Shown: positions 45,267 to 54,592 of the stretch, piece after piece
Position numbering within the stretch: the stretch's first letter is position 1
Layout of the letters: each line of letters opens with the position of its first letter
Notes under the pieces: model-generated
Told to the model about the DNA's origin: nothing
Database searches by the model: none
What the model saw: only the letters and a program-made list of their open reading frames with translations
NCBI GenBank assembly: GCA_947494805.1
Contig: CANLWK010000002.1
Location: 930,001 to 994,000, forward strand
Direction: 5' to 3'
Length of the DNA: 64,000 nucleotides
Source: an uncultured Croceitalea sp.
GTDB lineage: Bacteria > Bacteroidota > Bacteroidia > Flavobacteriales > Flavobacteriaceae
Position numbers and translations under genes: made by a program

Positions 45267-46226
45267 ATGAAAACCTGGTTTGGATTGAAATGGACTGTCA
45301 TTCTTTTGGCTGCAACCCTCGTGGCATTTGAAAGTTGTAAAGAACAAAAAACCACCACAACGGATGAGCTGGTGATGAATATTGAAAAGCCAACGGACAA
45401 AAAAGCGGTACTACCCAAAAAGCCATTGTCAGAAGATTTCAAAAAGTACTGGTATGCGGGTGAGGCTGAAATTACATCGTACAAATTAGAGCAAGCCAGA
45501 TATGGTGAACTTCGTGGAGGTACTGCGGTTATGATTTACGTTACTGAACCTTTTCTACCAGAAGTGCAGGTAAAAGCGGACGGAAACAACGCAAGTAACG
45601 TTCAAGTTTTGAAATTGAACGCTACTAAAAACTATTTGACAGGTATTTACCCTTACTCAATTATGAGCAGTACTTTTTACCCTGTTTATGACAATCAACA
45701 CGCGATAAAAACAAGTTTATCCATACAAGAATGGTGTGGTCATGTATATGCACAGTTGAACAATAGAGAACAATTTGAATTTACGTCACACTCTTATTTT
45801 GAGGGCGAAGCGGATCAAAGTACCGCTTTTGACAAGGCCCATCTAGAGAATGAAATTTGGAATAAAATTAGAATAAACCCGGCTGATTTGCCCATTGGGA
45901 AAATTGAAATTGTACCATCCCTAGAGTTCTTTCGTGTAAGGCACACGCCAGTTCAGGCAATGCCGGCAACCGCAACCCTTGAGACCAAAGATGGTATCAG
46001 TAGTTATAGTATCGATTATGGTGCTGCATCTCGAAAACTGACCATCAACTTTACAGCTGATTTTCCATATGCCGTTGAAAGTTGGACAGACGAATTCAAA
46101 AGTGGCTATGGCTCTAAAGCAAAGGTTTTGGTGTCAAAGGGTACAAAAATGAAAATGCTCAAAACGCCCTACTGGGGCCAAAACTCAAATTCATTTGTGC
46201 ATTTACGCGATAGCCTCAATCTCTAA
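45267..46226 (+). CDS. Predicted lipoprotein of unknown function
   Basis: 319 residues from ATG 45267. Signal peptide and Cys acceptor (LLAATLVAFESCKEQ), a Thr-rich linker, then a soluble domain with no motif I can name (KYWYAGEAEITSYKLEQARY, LSIQEWCGHVYAQLN, YFEGEADQST). Proteins of this type are sometimes labelled septum formation inhibitor, probably only because maf is next door; I see nothing supporting that. It has its own promoter and is followed two bases later by the MscS gene. Confidence 0.75.
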   Translation: MKTWFGLKWTVILLAATLVAFESCKEQKTTTTDELVMNIEKPTDKKAVLPKKPLSEDFKKYWYAGEAEITSYKLEQARYGELRGGTAVMIYVTEPFLPEVQVKADGNNASNVQVLKLNATKNYLTGIYPYSIMSSTFYPVYDNQHAIKTSLSIQEWCGHVYAQLNNREQFEFTSHSYFEGEADQSTAFDKAHLENEIWNKIRINPADLPIGKIEIVPSLEFFRVRHTPVQAMPATATLETKDGISSYSIDYGAASRKLTINFTADFPYAVESWTDEFKSGYGSKAKVLVSKGTKMKMLKTPYWGQNSNSFVHLRDSLNL

Positions 46227-46227
46227 A

Positions 46228-46749
46228 ATGCTTACCTTTTTTCAGAATCATCAAAACGAACTTCTGGCATCTTTGGTTGCCGTAGTACTATTCGTTGTTG
46301 TTCGCTTCATAGTCATCAAAACGGTACGCCGAATCGGTAGAATGAGCGATATAAATTTGGTGCGGACCCGCTTGGTCAGTCGATACATTTCATTTGGTCT
46401 TGGCCTTATTACAATCGTGTCCATTGTGCTTGTTTGGGGGGTTAATATTCGAGAGATAGGCTTGATTATGTCATCCGTATTCGCCGTCATAGGTGTGGCA
46501 CTGTTTGCGACATGGTCCATTTTAAGCAATGTTACGTCAGGCATAATTTTATTTTTCTATTTCCCGTATAAGATTGGTGACCGCATTCGAATTCAAGACA
46601 AAGACTTTCCTGAAGAGGCAGTTATCGTTGATATTCAAGCTTTTAATATCAACTTGTTGAAAGACAATGGCGAGCTGCTGACCTATCCGAACAACCTATT
46701 GCTTCAAAAAGGTGTCGTGCTCATTAAGAAAGCAGATAGTAACCGTTGA
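46228..46749 (+). CDS. Small MscS-type mechanosensitive channel
   Basis: 173 residues from ATG 46228. Two to three membrane segments (LLASLVAVVLFVVVRFIVIK, FGLGLITIVSIVLVWGV, pore helix VFAVIGVALFATWSILSNVTSG) and a beta domain (FPYKIGDRIRIQDKDFPEEA, LTYPNNLLLQKGVVLI). It is much shorter than MscS because the C-terminal cytoplasmic cage is absent. Starts two bases after the lipoprotein stop. Confidence 0.87.
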   Translation: MLTFFQNHQNELLASLVAVVLFVVVRFIVIKTVRRIGRMSDINLVRTRLVSRYISFGLGLITIVSIVLVWGVNIREIGLIMSSVFAVIGVALFATWSILSNVTSGIILFFYFPYKIGDRIRIQDKDFPEEAVIVDIQAFNINLLKDNGELLTYPNNLLLQKGVVLIKKADSNR

Positions 46750-46818
46750 TGATTTGAAACAACACTTTTAAGCTGTTAAAGAAGTTCTAAATTAAAACTG
46801 TCAGGGTGTTAATCTTTC

Positions 46819-46826
46819 TATCTTTG
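46819..46826 (+). promoter_or_regulatory. -7 box of the PIG-L gene
   Basis: TATCTTTG, full match to TANNTTTG, 21 bases before ATG 46848. An earlier in-frame start lies upstream of this box and is unlikely. Confidence 0.55.
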
Positions 46827-46847
46827 ATTCAGCTAAAAACCGCCAAC

Positions 46848-49382
46848 ATGCATAAAATAAAGGCTTTTGTAATAGTCTTACTCTTAGTTATATCTTTTGT
46901 TCAAGGGCAGGCACCAAAGAAAATGGGGTCCGTTGAAATTCATCATGAGCTTCAAAAATTGAATTTTTTGGGCTCGGCACTTTTTGTTGCTGCACACCCC
47001 GATGATGAGAATACGCGATTGATCTCGTACCTCTCGAATGAAATCAAGGCACAAACCACCTATCTATCACTAACTCGGGGCGATGGTGGCCAAAACTTGA
47101 TTGGCCCTGAGCTCCGAGAACTATTGGGGCTACTGCGCACACAAGAACTTTTGGCCGCTAGACGGGTCGATGGTGGCCAGCAGCGCTTCTCAAGAGCCAA
47201 TGATTTTGGCTATTCAAAAAATCCGAACGAAACCTTAAAAATCTGGAACGAAGAAACCGTCTTGGGCGATGTAGTGCGCACAATTCGTCAGTTAAAGCCA
47301 GATATTATAATCAATAGGTTTGATCATCGAACCCCCGGTACAACCCATGGGCACCATACCGCTTCAGCCATGTTGAGCTTTGAAGCCTATGATTTGGCCA
47401 ATAATCCAAGGGCGTATCCAGAACAACTGACCTCCACTGAACTTTGGCAACCAAAGCGAATGTACTTCAATACGTCATGGTGGTTCTACGGCAGTCGCGA
47501 AAAATTTGCCGCGGCCGACAAGTCCAATCTGACCAAATTAGATACCGGTGTATTTTATCCGCAGTTGGGTGTCTCTAACAACGAAATTGCTTCATTGGCC
47601 AGCAGTCAGCATTTATGTCAAGGCTTCGGACGTGTCGCCACTAGGGGTTCACAAGAAGAGTATGTAGAGTTTCTAAAGGGTGAGGCCGCAAATGACAAGA
47701 ACAACCTATTTGATGGTATCAATACTACATGGTCCAGAGTTGAGGGCGGTGATGCCATTGGAAAAATTCTTTACGGCATTGAAAAGAATTTTAATTATCA
47801 GAACCCTGCGGCACATGTGCCAAAATTGGTTGAAGCCTATCGATTGGTACAACAATTGAAAGACCAACATTGGAGATCTCTAAAATCAAAACATTTAAAA
47901 ACAATCATTTTGGCCTGTGCCGGAATCTATCTTGAAGCGAATGCCAAAAACGCTTCTGCGACCCAAGATGAGACTTTGCAGATTGATATTGAAGCGCTCA
48001 ATAGAAGTGCTGTTGCCGTCAAATTGAAGTCCATTGCCATTTTAGGGACCTCTGCCACCTTAAACCCTGATTTGGCTTTGGCCAACAACACAAAGCAAAG
48101 CTTGAAACTTGATTTTAGCATCCCTACAAACACCGCGTATTCAAATGCGTACTGGTTGAACAAAAAAGGAAGCTTGGGTATGTATACCGTGGATGATGAA
48201 GAACTGATAGGTCTACCTGAAACACCTGTGGCCTTTGAAGCGGACTTTACACTTGATATTGCAGGTACGGAAATCAGTTTTACCAAACCTGTTTATAGAA
48301 GGTACTCAAAGCCAGATAAAGGGGAACTTTTTGAACCTTTTGTAATATTGCCCAAGGTAACGGCAAGTTTTACAGATGATGTGCTGATATTTGCCAATAA
48401 CGAACCAAAACAGGTAGCTCTGGCCATTCGCGCTGGCAAAGACGGCGTAAGTGGCATAGCAACACTTAACCATCCGGAAGGATGGGAAGTACATCCGGCC
48501 GCCATTAATTTTTCCATTGCCCAAAGAGGAGAAACACAAACCGTTTATTTTGAGGTAAAACCGCCTCAAAACGAAAGTGAGGGCTATTTGGCGCCCGCCG
48601 TTACTTCTGAAGGGCAGACCTATTCAAAAAAATTGGTGGAGATTACCTATGACCATGTTCCCAAACAATCTGTTTTATTACCATCAGAAACTAAGGTTGT
48701 GCGTTTGAACATCCTAAAAAGTGGTGAAAATATAGGATATATAGTAGGCGCCGGAGACAAAGTGCCCGAAAGTCTTGAACAAATCGGTTACAATGTGCAC
48801 GTTATTGATGTTGCCCAAATTGAAGAAGGCAGTTTAGACAAATATGACGGTATTGTCGTTGGCATTCGCGCTTACAATACTATTGACGAACTCAAGTTCA
48901 AGCAAACCCAACTGTTCAAATATGTTGAGAACGGTGGCAACCTTATCATTCAATACAATACCGCCAATAGGTGGCGAAACCAATTTGAAAACATTGCTCC
49001 CTACGATCTTACCATCTCAAGAGATCGCGTGACCGATGAGAATGCGACCGTAGAAATTTTGGCGAAGGACCATGCGTTGGTAAATTTCCCCAATACCATC
49101 ACTGAAAAAGATTTTGATGGATGGGTGCAAGAACGCGGGTTGTATTTTCCGAACCAATGGAGCGATGCCTTTACGCCCATATTGTCAATGAACGATGAAG
49201 GCGAATCGGCCAAGCAAGGCAGTCTTTTGGTGGCGCCTTATGGCAAGGGCAACTATATTTATACGGGGCTTAGCTTTTTCAGGGAACTTCCCGCGGGTGT
49301 ATCAGGTGCTTACAAACTGTTCGCAAATATGCTATCTTTAGGAAAAGAATCCATTCAAAACAAAGATGAAATCAAAGGATAA
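46848..49382 (+). CDS. PIG-L/LmbE family deacetylase, large exported form
   Basis: 844 residues from ATG 46848. Signal peptide (AFVIVLLLVISFVQGQ), LmbE domain at about 35-300 with AAHPDDENTRLI and GTTHGHHTAS zinc ligands, beta-sandwich linker domains, and a C-terminal domain reminiscent of a class I glutamine amidotransferase-like fold (YDGIVVGIRAYNTIDELKF, NLIIQYNTANRW). Likely a periplasmic N-deacetylase of sugars or glycoconjugates. The following 39-residue membrane protein overlaps its end by 17 bases and the symporter comes next, suggesting linked release and uptake. Confidence 0.88.
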   Translation: MHKIKAFVIVLLLVISFVQGQAPKKMGSVEIHHELQKLNFLGSALFVAAHPDDENTRLISYLSNEIKAQTTYLSLTRGDGGQNLIGPELRELLGLLRTQELLAARRVDGGQQRFSRANDFGYSKNPNETLKIWNEETVLGDVVRTIRQLKPDIIINRFDHRTPGTTHGHHTASAMLSFEAYDLANNPRAYPEQLTSTELWQPKRMYFNTSWWFYGSREKFAAADKSNLTKLDTGVFYPQLGVSNNEIASLASSQHLCQGFGRVATRGSQEEYVEFLKGEAANDKNNLFDGINTTWSRVEGGDAIGKILYGIEKNFNYQNPAAHVPKLVEAYRLVQQLKDQHWRSLKSKHLKTIILACAGIYLEANAKNASATQDETLQIDIEALNRSAVAVKLKSIAILGTSATLNPDLALANNTKQSLKLDFSIPTNTAYSNAYWLNKKGSLGMYTVDDEELIGLPETPVAFEADFTLDIAGTEISFTKPVYRRYSKPDKGELFEPFVILPKVTASFTDDVLIFANNEPKQVALAIRAGKDGVSGIATLNHPEGWEVHPAAINFSIAQRGETQTVYFEVKPPQNESEGYLAPAVTSEGQTYSKKLVEITYDHVPKQSVLLPSETKVVRLNILKSGENIGYIVGAGDKVPESLEQIGYNVHVIDVAQIEEGSLDKYDGIVVGIRAYNTIDELKFKQTQLFKYVENGGNLIIQYNTANRWRNQFENIAPYDLTISRDRVTDENATVEILAKDHALVNFPNTITEKDFDGWVQERGLYFPNQWSDAFTPILSMNDEGESAKQGSLLVAPYGKGNYIYTGLSFFRELPAGVSGAYKLFANMLSLGKESIQNKDEIKG

Positions 49383-49485
49383 CCAGAGAATGGCCTACAC
49401 TTGGAAAAGAGAATACTCTTTAGTGCTTATCCTAAATATACTTTATATTCTGCTCTTTCTTTACATTATGGAAGCTAACATATAA
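49366..49485 (+). CDS. 39-residue single-pass membrane protein
   Basis: ATG 49366 to TAA 49485. A basic N-terminus (MKSKDNQRMAYTWKREYS) is followed by one hydrophobic helix (LVLILNILYILLFLYIM) and a short tail. It overlaps the end of the PIG-L gene by 17 bases and stops two bases before the symporter ATG, the spacing seen for translated, coupled genes. It could be a small accessory subunit of the symporter, by analogy with other transporters that have a short partner encoded upstream. Not proved by homology. Confidence 0.7.
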   Translation: MKSKDNQRMAYTWKREYSLVLILNILYILLFLYIMEANI

Positions 49486-49487
49486 GC

Positions 49488-51194
49488 ATGGCCCTATTAG
49501 ACTGGATAATTTTAGGAGGCACTTTATTTTTTATTGTAGGTTTTGGTGTTTGGAAAACCAAAGGTAGTATCAATGTCGAAGACTATGTTAAAGGCGGTAA
49601 TGATGCAAAATGGTGGACCATTGGATTATCGGTAATGGCGACCCAGGCGAGCGCCATCACCTTTTTGTCTACCCCTGGACAGGCGTTCCATGACGGAATG
49701 GGCTTTGTGCAGTTTTATTTTGGTCTGCCTTTGGCTATGATAGTCATCTGCGCCGTATTTATACCCATATACCACAAATTAAAAGTATTCACGGCATACG
49801 AACTACTTGAAAACCGTTTTGACCTAAAAACCAGAACCTTGACAGCTATTCTTTTTCTTATTCAAAGAGGACTGGCGGCCGGAATTACCATTTTCGCCCC
49901 TTCGATTATTCTTTCGGCGGTATTGGGATGGGATTTAAGAACACTCAACATTATCATTGGTGTTCTGGTTATTGCTTACACCGTATCGGGAGGCACTAGA
50001 GCTGTAAGTGTTACCCAAAAACAACAAATGTTCGTCATCATGATAGGCATGTTCTTTGCCTTCTTCTTCATCTTAGGAAGCCTACCGGCTGACATCTCGT
50101 TTGGGGAAGCATTGAAAATCGCCGGCGCCAATGAGAAACTGAACATTTTGAATTTTGAATTGGATACCAAAAACAGATATACCTTTTGGAGCGGTATTAC
50201 AGGCGGATTCTTTCTGGCCCTTGCCTATTTTGGTACCGACCAAAGCCAAGTGCAACGTTACCTATCGGGCAAGTCAGTTCGTGAAAGTCAATTAGGTTTG
50301 ATTTTCAATGGTATCTTAAAAATTCCGATGCAGTTCTTCATTCTTTTGGTCGGTGTTATGGTATTCATTTTTTACCAATACAATGCCTCGCCTTTGAATT
50401 TTAACCCTGCAGCGACCGATGCCGTATTATCCTCTGAATATGCCGAAGATTATCAAGCATTGCTAGAAGGTCATTTAGAACTGGAAAAGCAAAAGCGAAT
50501 GGCTCAGAATGACTATTCAGCTGCACTGAAACTTAAGGAGTACAATGCTATTGAACAGGCAAAACTTAATGTTGTTGCCGTAAACAAAGAAGAGCGCGCG
50601 AATCGAGACGCCGCAAAAATACTTATTCGAGAAGCTGACGATGTAGTGGAGACCAATGACAAGGACTATGTCTTTATCCACTTTATTCTCAATAATCTAC
50701 CTCGTGGGCTTATTGGGCTTCTACTGGCGGTTATTTTATCTGCAGCCATGTCATCAACTGCGTCTGAACTCAATGCCCTTGGCACTATTACCGCCTTAGA
50801 CTTATACAAACGGAACAAAAGTCGTGAGTTCAGTCAAAGGCACTACGTCAACGTTAGCAAAATTTTTACTTTGATCTGGGGAATCGTGGCCATAGTGATC
50901 GCATGTGTGGCCAACCTCTTCGATAATTTGATACAATTGGTCAATATTATCGGTTCTATTTTCTATGGTAATGTTTTAGGTATTTTCTTATTGGCATTTT
51001 TCTTCAAATTTGTAAAGGGCAATGCCGTGTTCATAGCTGCATTGGTGACCCAGGCCATTGTTATCTTGGGATGGTACCAAGATTGGATGTCTTACTTGTG
51101 GCTAAACGTTTTTGGTTGTGCCTTGGTCATTGTGCTCGCCATGTTTTTAGAAGTGTTGGATAGAACACTTCGCAATCCTACCATAGAGGGATAG
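49488..51194 (+). CDS. Sodium:solute symporter family transporter
   Basis: 568 residues, thirteen or so membrane segments. Family landmarks: GGNDAKWWTIGLSVMATQAS, TYTVSGGTRAV-like (AYTVSGGTRAVSVTQKQQ), FGTDQSQVQRYLSGKS and the late AAMSSTASELNALGTITALD with Na+-site Ser/Thr. A hydrophilic insert of about 80 residues at 305-385, rich in Ala, Glu and Lys and helical, interrupts the transmembrane part. The substrate may be the product of the upstream deacetylase, but that is inference. Confidence 0.92.
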   Translation: MALLDWIILGGTLFFIVGFGVWKTKGSINVEDYVKGGNDAKWWTIGLSVMATQASAITFLSTPGQAFHDGMGFVQFYFGLPLAMIVICAVFIPIYHKLKVFTAYELLENRFDLKTRTLTAILFLIQRGLAAGITIFAPSIILSAVLGWDLRTLNIIIGVLVIAYTVSGGTRAVSVTQKQQMFVIMIGMFFAFFFILGSLPADISFGEALKIAGANEKLNILNFELDTKNRYTFWSGITGGFFLALAYFGTDQSQVQRYLSGKSVRESQLGLIFNGILKIPMQFFILLVGVMVFIFYQYNASPLNFNPAATDAVLSSEYAEDYQALLEGHLELEKQKRMAQNDYSAALKLKEYNAIEQAKLNVVAVNKEERANRDAAKILIREADDVVETNDKDYVFIHFILNNLPRGLIGLLLAVILSAAMSSTASELNALGTITALDLYKRNKSREFSQRHYVNVSKIFTLIWGIVAIVIACVANLFDNLIQLVNIIGSIFYGNVLGIFLLAFFFKFVKGNAVFIAALVTQAIVILGWYQDWMSYLWLNVFGCALVIVLAMFLEVLDRTLRNPTIEG

Positions 51195-51356
51195 TGGTTT
51201 CTTAGCGGAAATTCGCCCTTGATATGCCATTTAACTATCAACGGAAAAATCCAATATGCAATAATTCAAAATTCACTGAATTCCGTAAGGTGAAAGCCCC
51301 GTTTTCAGGGATACACAAACTGCTTATCACTGCTACTTTAGCCTTAAAAAACAAAC

Positions 51357-51827
51357 ATGGCTAAATTACTATCTCTTTGCACGGTATTTATTTTGATTTC
51401 TTGCGGACCCAAAACCAAAGAAAACCAAGTTGAACAGACAGCTACTGCAATGCCGACCTTTGACTATATAAGTGAACTTCCGAAAGCGGTGATCTATGAC
51501 ACTGAAATGGAACTTGATTTTATTGCTGCTATGAATACGCATCAAGAACATTTTGTTGTCAATGAAATTATCGTCACCAGTAATCGATGGGCAATGTCTT
51601 TCAATGCGTCAGGACAAATTGTGGCTCGGTCACGAACTGCTACGGTAATCGCCAATTTAGAAGACAAATGCTACCTCAAAGAGGTCGTTTTTGAACAAAA
51701 AGCCCTAGGCGAAGAATTTGGCAACACCAAAATTGTCACTGAAAAATCATGGTATGAGTTTAATTGTAAACTACAAGAAAACAAAAACCCCGGCACTATG
51801 GCCGGGGTTCAATTTGAAGAAGAATAG
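51357..51827 (+). CDS. Small predicted lipoprotein, unknown function
   Basis: 156 residues. Signal peptide with lipobox (FILISCGPK), then a compact domain with two cysteines at about 116 and 141 that could form a disulfide. No known family recognised. A possible promoter TACTTTAG is at 51334-51341. The last 15 or so codons run through the terminator hairpin of the opposite-strand gene, so the C-terminal tail (NKNPGTMAGVQFEEE) is encoded partly by a structural DNA signal. Confidence 0.65.
   Translation: MAKLLSLCTVFILISCGPKTKENQVEQTATAMPTFDYISELPKAVIYDTEMELDFIAAMNTHQEHFVVNEIIVTSNRWAMSFNASGQIVARSRTATVIANLEDKCYLKEVVFEQKALGEEFGNTKIVTEKSWYEFNCKLQENKNPGTMAGVQFEEE
51779..51809 (-). terminator. Terminator of the DUF2911 gene, inside the convergent gene
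   Basis: Perfect nine-pair GC-rich stem AACCCCGGC / GCCGGGGTT with a six-base loop. On the minus strand it is followed by TTTTTGTTTT; on the plus strand there is no T run. Confidence 0.85.
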
Positions 51828-51832
51828 TCGGC

Positions 51833-52675
51833 TTACATGGCCCCCCACTCTTTTAAAGAATCTTTATTCATTTTAACATAGTCCATATTGCCCGCTGCTT
51901 CAGCAGCTGCTAAAGATTTCTTGGCGGCGTCGACAGCTCCTTTGGTATCACCCAATTTCGCATGAATCAAAGATTGCTTGCGCATTACCCAATATGCTTT
52001 TGGGTTCATTTCTACTGCTTTACCAATCCACTCTTTGGCTTTTTCCAAATCTTGACCTTCATCAAAATAATATGAAGCGGCCGAATAGTAATCACCTCCG
52101 CTAGGGCCGGCCATTACGGCATCGATACTCTTCATGGCCTTGGTTTTTGTAGGTACCTCAAACTTAACACCAACATAAGCTTTTTCCCAAAGCATACCAA
52201 GCATGGCTCCATTGTTATGGACATCATCAATGGTCATGGTAAAGGTCTCAACAGGCATTTCCATAGGAAGAACCTCCGTTTTAACGGTGGCGGCCACTTT
52301 TGACGCATCCCAATTTTGAGGTGTTCCCCAGTTGTTGGTATCCATATAGAAAATAACTTCCCAAACAGCCTCACCTGGTTTGGTGTAAATGGCATAAGAG
52401 CCTGCTTTCAATTCTTTTCCGCCCACAGTGACATCATCACCAAACGTAACCGTAGTGTTTTGGTTAGCACCGGTTCTCCAAAGCGCATCATAGGGCACCA
52501 AATCGCCAAAAATAGTTCTGCCCTTCATTGAAGGCCGTGAATACGCAATGGCCACATCGGTCAGACCGACCTGTTGCGAAATTTTCTGTCTTGGGCTCGG
52601 TTGGGGCGTCTGCATCTGGGCTTCTGCTGACAATGATACCAAAGCTATCATTGCAACTAAAATTAATTTTTTCAT
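51833..52675 (-). CDS. DUF2911 domain protein with TPR tail, exported
   Basis: 280 residues from ATG 52675; signal peptide (LILVAMIALVSLSAEAQ). DUF2911 domain at about 20-170 (QKISQQVGLTDVAIAYSRPS, RTIFGDLVPYDALWRTGANQ, LKAGSYAIYTKPGEAVWEV). A C-terminal TPR-like helical part follows (EKAKEWIGKAVEMNPKAYW). Common in Bacteroidota; biochemical role unknown. The strong terminator downstream lies in the convergent gene. Confidence 0.9.
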   Translation of the reverse strand: MKKLILVAMIALVSLSAEAQMQTPQPSPRQKISQQVGLTDVAIAYSRPSMKGRTIFGDLVPYDALWRTGANQNTTVTFGDDVTVGGKELKAGSYAIYTKPGEAVWEVIFYMDTNNWGTPQNWDASKVAATVKTEVLPMEMPVETFTMTIDDVHNNGAMLGMLWEKAYVGVKFEVPTKTKAMKSIDAVMAGPSGGDYYSAASYYFDEGQDLEKAKEWIGKAVEMNPKAYWVMRKQSLIHAKLGDTKGAVDAAKKSLAAAEAAGNMDYVKMNKDSLKEWGAM

Positions 52676-52760
52676 TTTCAAGTGTTTTTAGATTTGCTAA
52701 GTATACAAAACTAGCGATAAAGGGATGCTGCATCTGTTAAGAAAGACTTAAATGAGAACT

Positions 52761-53909
52761 CTAATCTTTGACAAAAGGTGCTGATATGATGTCGTCAACC
52801 AAAAAGAAGGTAAGATAGTACAATGCTTGGTCAAGACTTGACAAATCAACAGAGGTTTCGGTGATTCGCTCTAATGGAACATAAGATACCAAGCGGCCCG
52901 AGGCATCAAAAACGCCCATCGCGGTGACCGTCCGTTCCGTATTCAGCTGATAGTTCAAGTTGTTTGAACCAAAGGTCTTGTAAACAATCAGTGCTTCTTT
53001 GGTCGAAGGTGGTTCTGAAGCATCTTGTGGTTCTTCCTCCTCTTCTTCAGGATTTTCATCTAAGGTAAACCTAAAAAGCCGTGAAGCAGAACTTAATATT
53101 GGCGGACTGTTGAACTCTTCTGAGGTGATATAAAACTGTCCATCCGAAGTACGGGTTATTGCTTCTACTTGAGCTGCACCAATGGCAAGTTCTGACTTCG
53201 TTTGCATATCACCAAACACCGCATTGGTATTGGACCCTGAAATGTTCACGAAAAAAGGCGCAAGTAAGGTACTATAGCCCACAAGAAACAGGCGGCCGTT
53301 GCTCTCGTCATATGTGGCACCGGTCACCAAACCGTCAATCTGATAGCCGCCCAACCGCTCCGCTGTATAGGTGCCAGGCGTATTGGGGATGCGATATGCA
53401 ACCGTACCTTGTCGTTGCCATTGTTTGGTAAGTACAATGAGGTCTTTACCAATCAAAAACAACGCTTCAGCATCAAAATCACTATCGGCCACGGTTTCAA
53501 AATCAGTTTGGTCTTCGTAACTAAAAGTGATTTCTTCTGCGGTGACGGTGTCAGAAGAATCAAAATCGGATTTTGCAATTTTAAAGACTTTTAAATTGCG
53601 CCTGTCACCATTGTTGTTACCAATGTCGCCGATATAGATAAACTGGGCATCTTGCGTGATATCTTCCCAATCTGTATTAATGGCATTGACCACCGTTATA
53701 GTTCGGGTTATTTGCAATGTTACCGGGTCTAGTTCATAGAGTTCAGCCGCATTGCCCGAATCATTATGGGTAATTAACTTTCCGTTGTGGGCCAATAGCC
53801 CCGACGTTTCTGCAACCGTCTGAGGCAATGTACCGATGATGGCGATATCTGACTGTCCCCATAAAAATGGAGCAAAGGCAAATACGATATATACCAAACT
53901 CTTGTGCAC
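52761..53909 (-). CDS. Secreted beta-propeller-like protein with probable type IX sorting tail
   Basis: 382 residues with a GTG start (a -7 box TATTTTTA on the minus strand lies 16 bases upstream). Signal peptide (YIVFAFAPFLWGQ), a propeller-like middle (HNDSGNAAELYELDPVTL, WEDITQDAQFIYIGDIGNN, FDAEALFLIGKDLIVLTK), an acidic Glu/Pro hinge, then about 80 residues that look like a type A sorting domain (IVYKTFGSNNLNYQL, GRLVSYVPLE, ALYYLTFFLVDDI). It is probably exported by the type IX system. Binding target unknown. Confidence 0.82.
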   Translation of the reverse strand: MHKSLVYIVFAFAPFLWGQSDIAIIGTLPQTVAETSGLLAHNGKLITHNDSGNAAELYELDPVTLQITRTITVVNAINTDWEDITQDAQFIYIGDIGNNNGDRRNLKVFKIAKSDFDSSDTVTAEEITFSYEDQTDFETVADSDFDAEALFLIGKDLIVLTKQWQRQGTVAYRIPNTPGTYTAERLGGYQIDGLVTGATYDESNGRLFLVGYSTLLAPFFVNISGSNTNAVFGDMQTKSELAIGAAQVEAITRTSDGQFYITSEEFNSPPILSSASRLFRFTLDENPEEEEEEPQDASEPPSTKEALIVYKTFGSNNLNYQLNTERTVTAMGVFDASGRLVSYVPLERITETSVDLSSLDQALYYLTFFLVDDIISAPFVKD

Positions 53910-54031
53910 TGAACCGAATTTAGATTAAAAATAGTCAACTAAGTGATAGTGAGTAGTATGGATTGGACAAGACTCCGGAAATTACGATGTAATTACATAG
54001 CTGTTCTCAAGGATTGATTAGAGTTTCTAAT

Positions 54032-54089
54032 TTGTTTAACTATTTTTATTTTTTATTAAACAATATTGTAGCTAGTTTTGTTAAAACTA
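54032..54089 (+). promoter_or_regulatory. Promoter and inverted repeats of the photolyase operon
   Basis: -7 box TAGTTTTG at 54073-54080 lies 13 bases before the SRPBCC ATG. It is the left half of a perfect inverted repeat TAGTTTT GTT AAAACTA (54073-54089). A second pair TTGTTTAA / TTAAACAA flanks 54032-54064. The layout suggests a dimeric repressor site over the promoter. Confidence 0.5.
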
Positions 54090-54093
54090 ACGA

Positions 54094-54591
54094 ATGAAGC
54101 TATATCGACTTCGCGCTAAACAGGGATTCCCAATTTCTAAGAACAGGGCTTGGGAATTTCTGTCAGACCCAAAAAACCTGAAGGTCATCACCCCTGAACA
54201 TATGGGTTTCCATATTTTATCTGGTGTTGAGCGGCCCATGTATCCAGGTCAAATTATTCAATACAAAGTGAGTCCTTTTTCAGGGTTTACAACAAAATGG
54301 GTGACAGAGATTACCCATGTAAAAGAGGGGGAGTACTTTGTTGACGAACAACGATTTGGCCCCTATGCCCTTTGGCATCACAAACACTTTATCAATGAAG
54401 TTGATGATGGTATTGAAATGGAAGATATCATTGATTACAAGATTCCCTTCGGGGTATTGGGTCAAATTGCCCATCCTATACTTGTCAAGAAGCAGCTCAA
54501 AGCAATTTTTACTTTTCGGGAAGAAAAGTTGAAACAGTTGTTTGGCAGCCTTCAAGGATACACCAACAAATTAGAAATGAAAACAATATAA
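54094..54591 (+). CDS. SRPBCC family protein
   Basis: 165 residues, soluble, START/Bet v1-like ligand-binding fold. Landmarks: ISKNRAWEFLSDPKNLKVITP at the N-terminus, FTTKWVTEITHVKEGEYFVDE, and FGPYALWHHKHFINEVDDGI. In many bacteria such a protein is encoded next to photolyase and an SDR, as here; ligand unknown. First gene of a tight operon, one base from the SDR gene. Confidence 0.88.
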   Translation: MKLYRLRAKQGFPISKNRAWEFLSDPKNLKVITPEHMGFHILSGVERPMYPGQIIQYKVSPFSGFTTKWVTEITHVKEGEYFVDEQRFGPYALWHHKHFINEVDDGIEMEDIIDYKIPFGVLGQIAHPILVKKQLKAIFTFREEKLKQLFGSLQGYTNKLEMKTI

Positions 54592-54592
54592 T

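Noticed and set aside
45267-46226. The unknown lipoprotein as a septum formation protein
   Set aside because: The idea comes only from its neighbour maf; no motif supports it.
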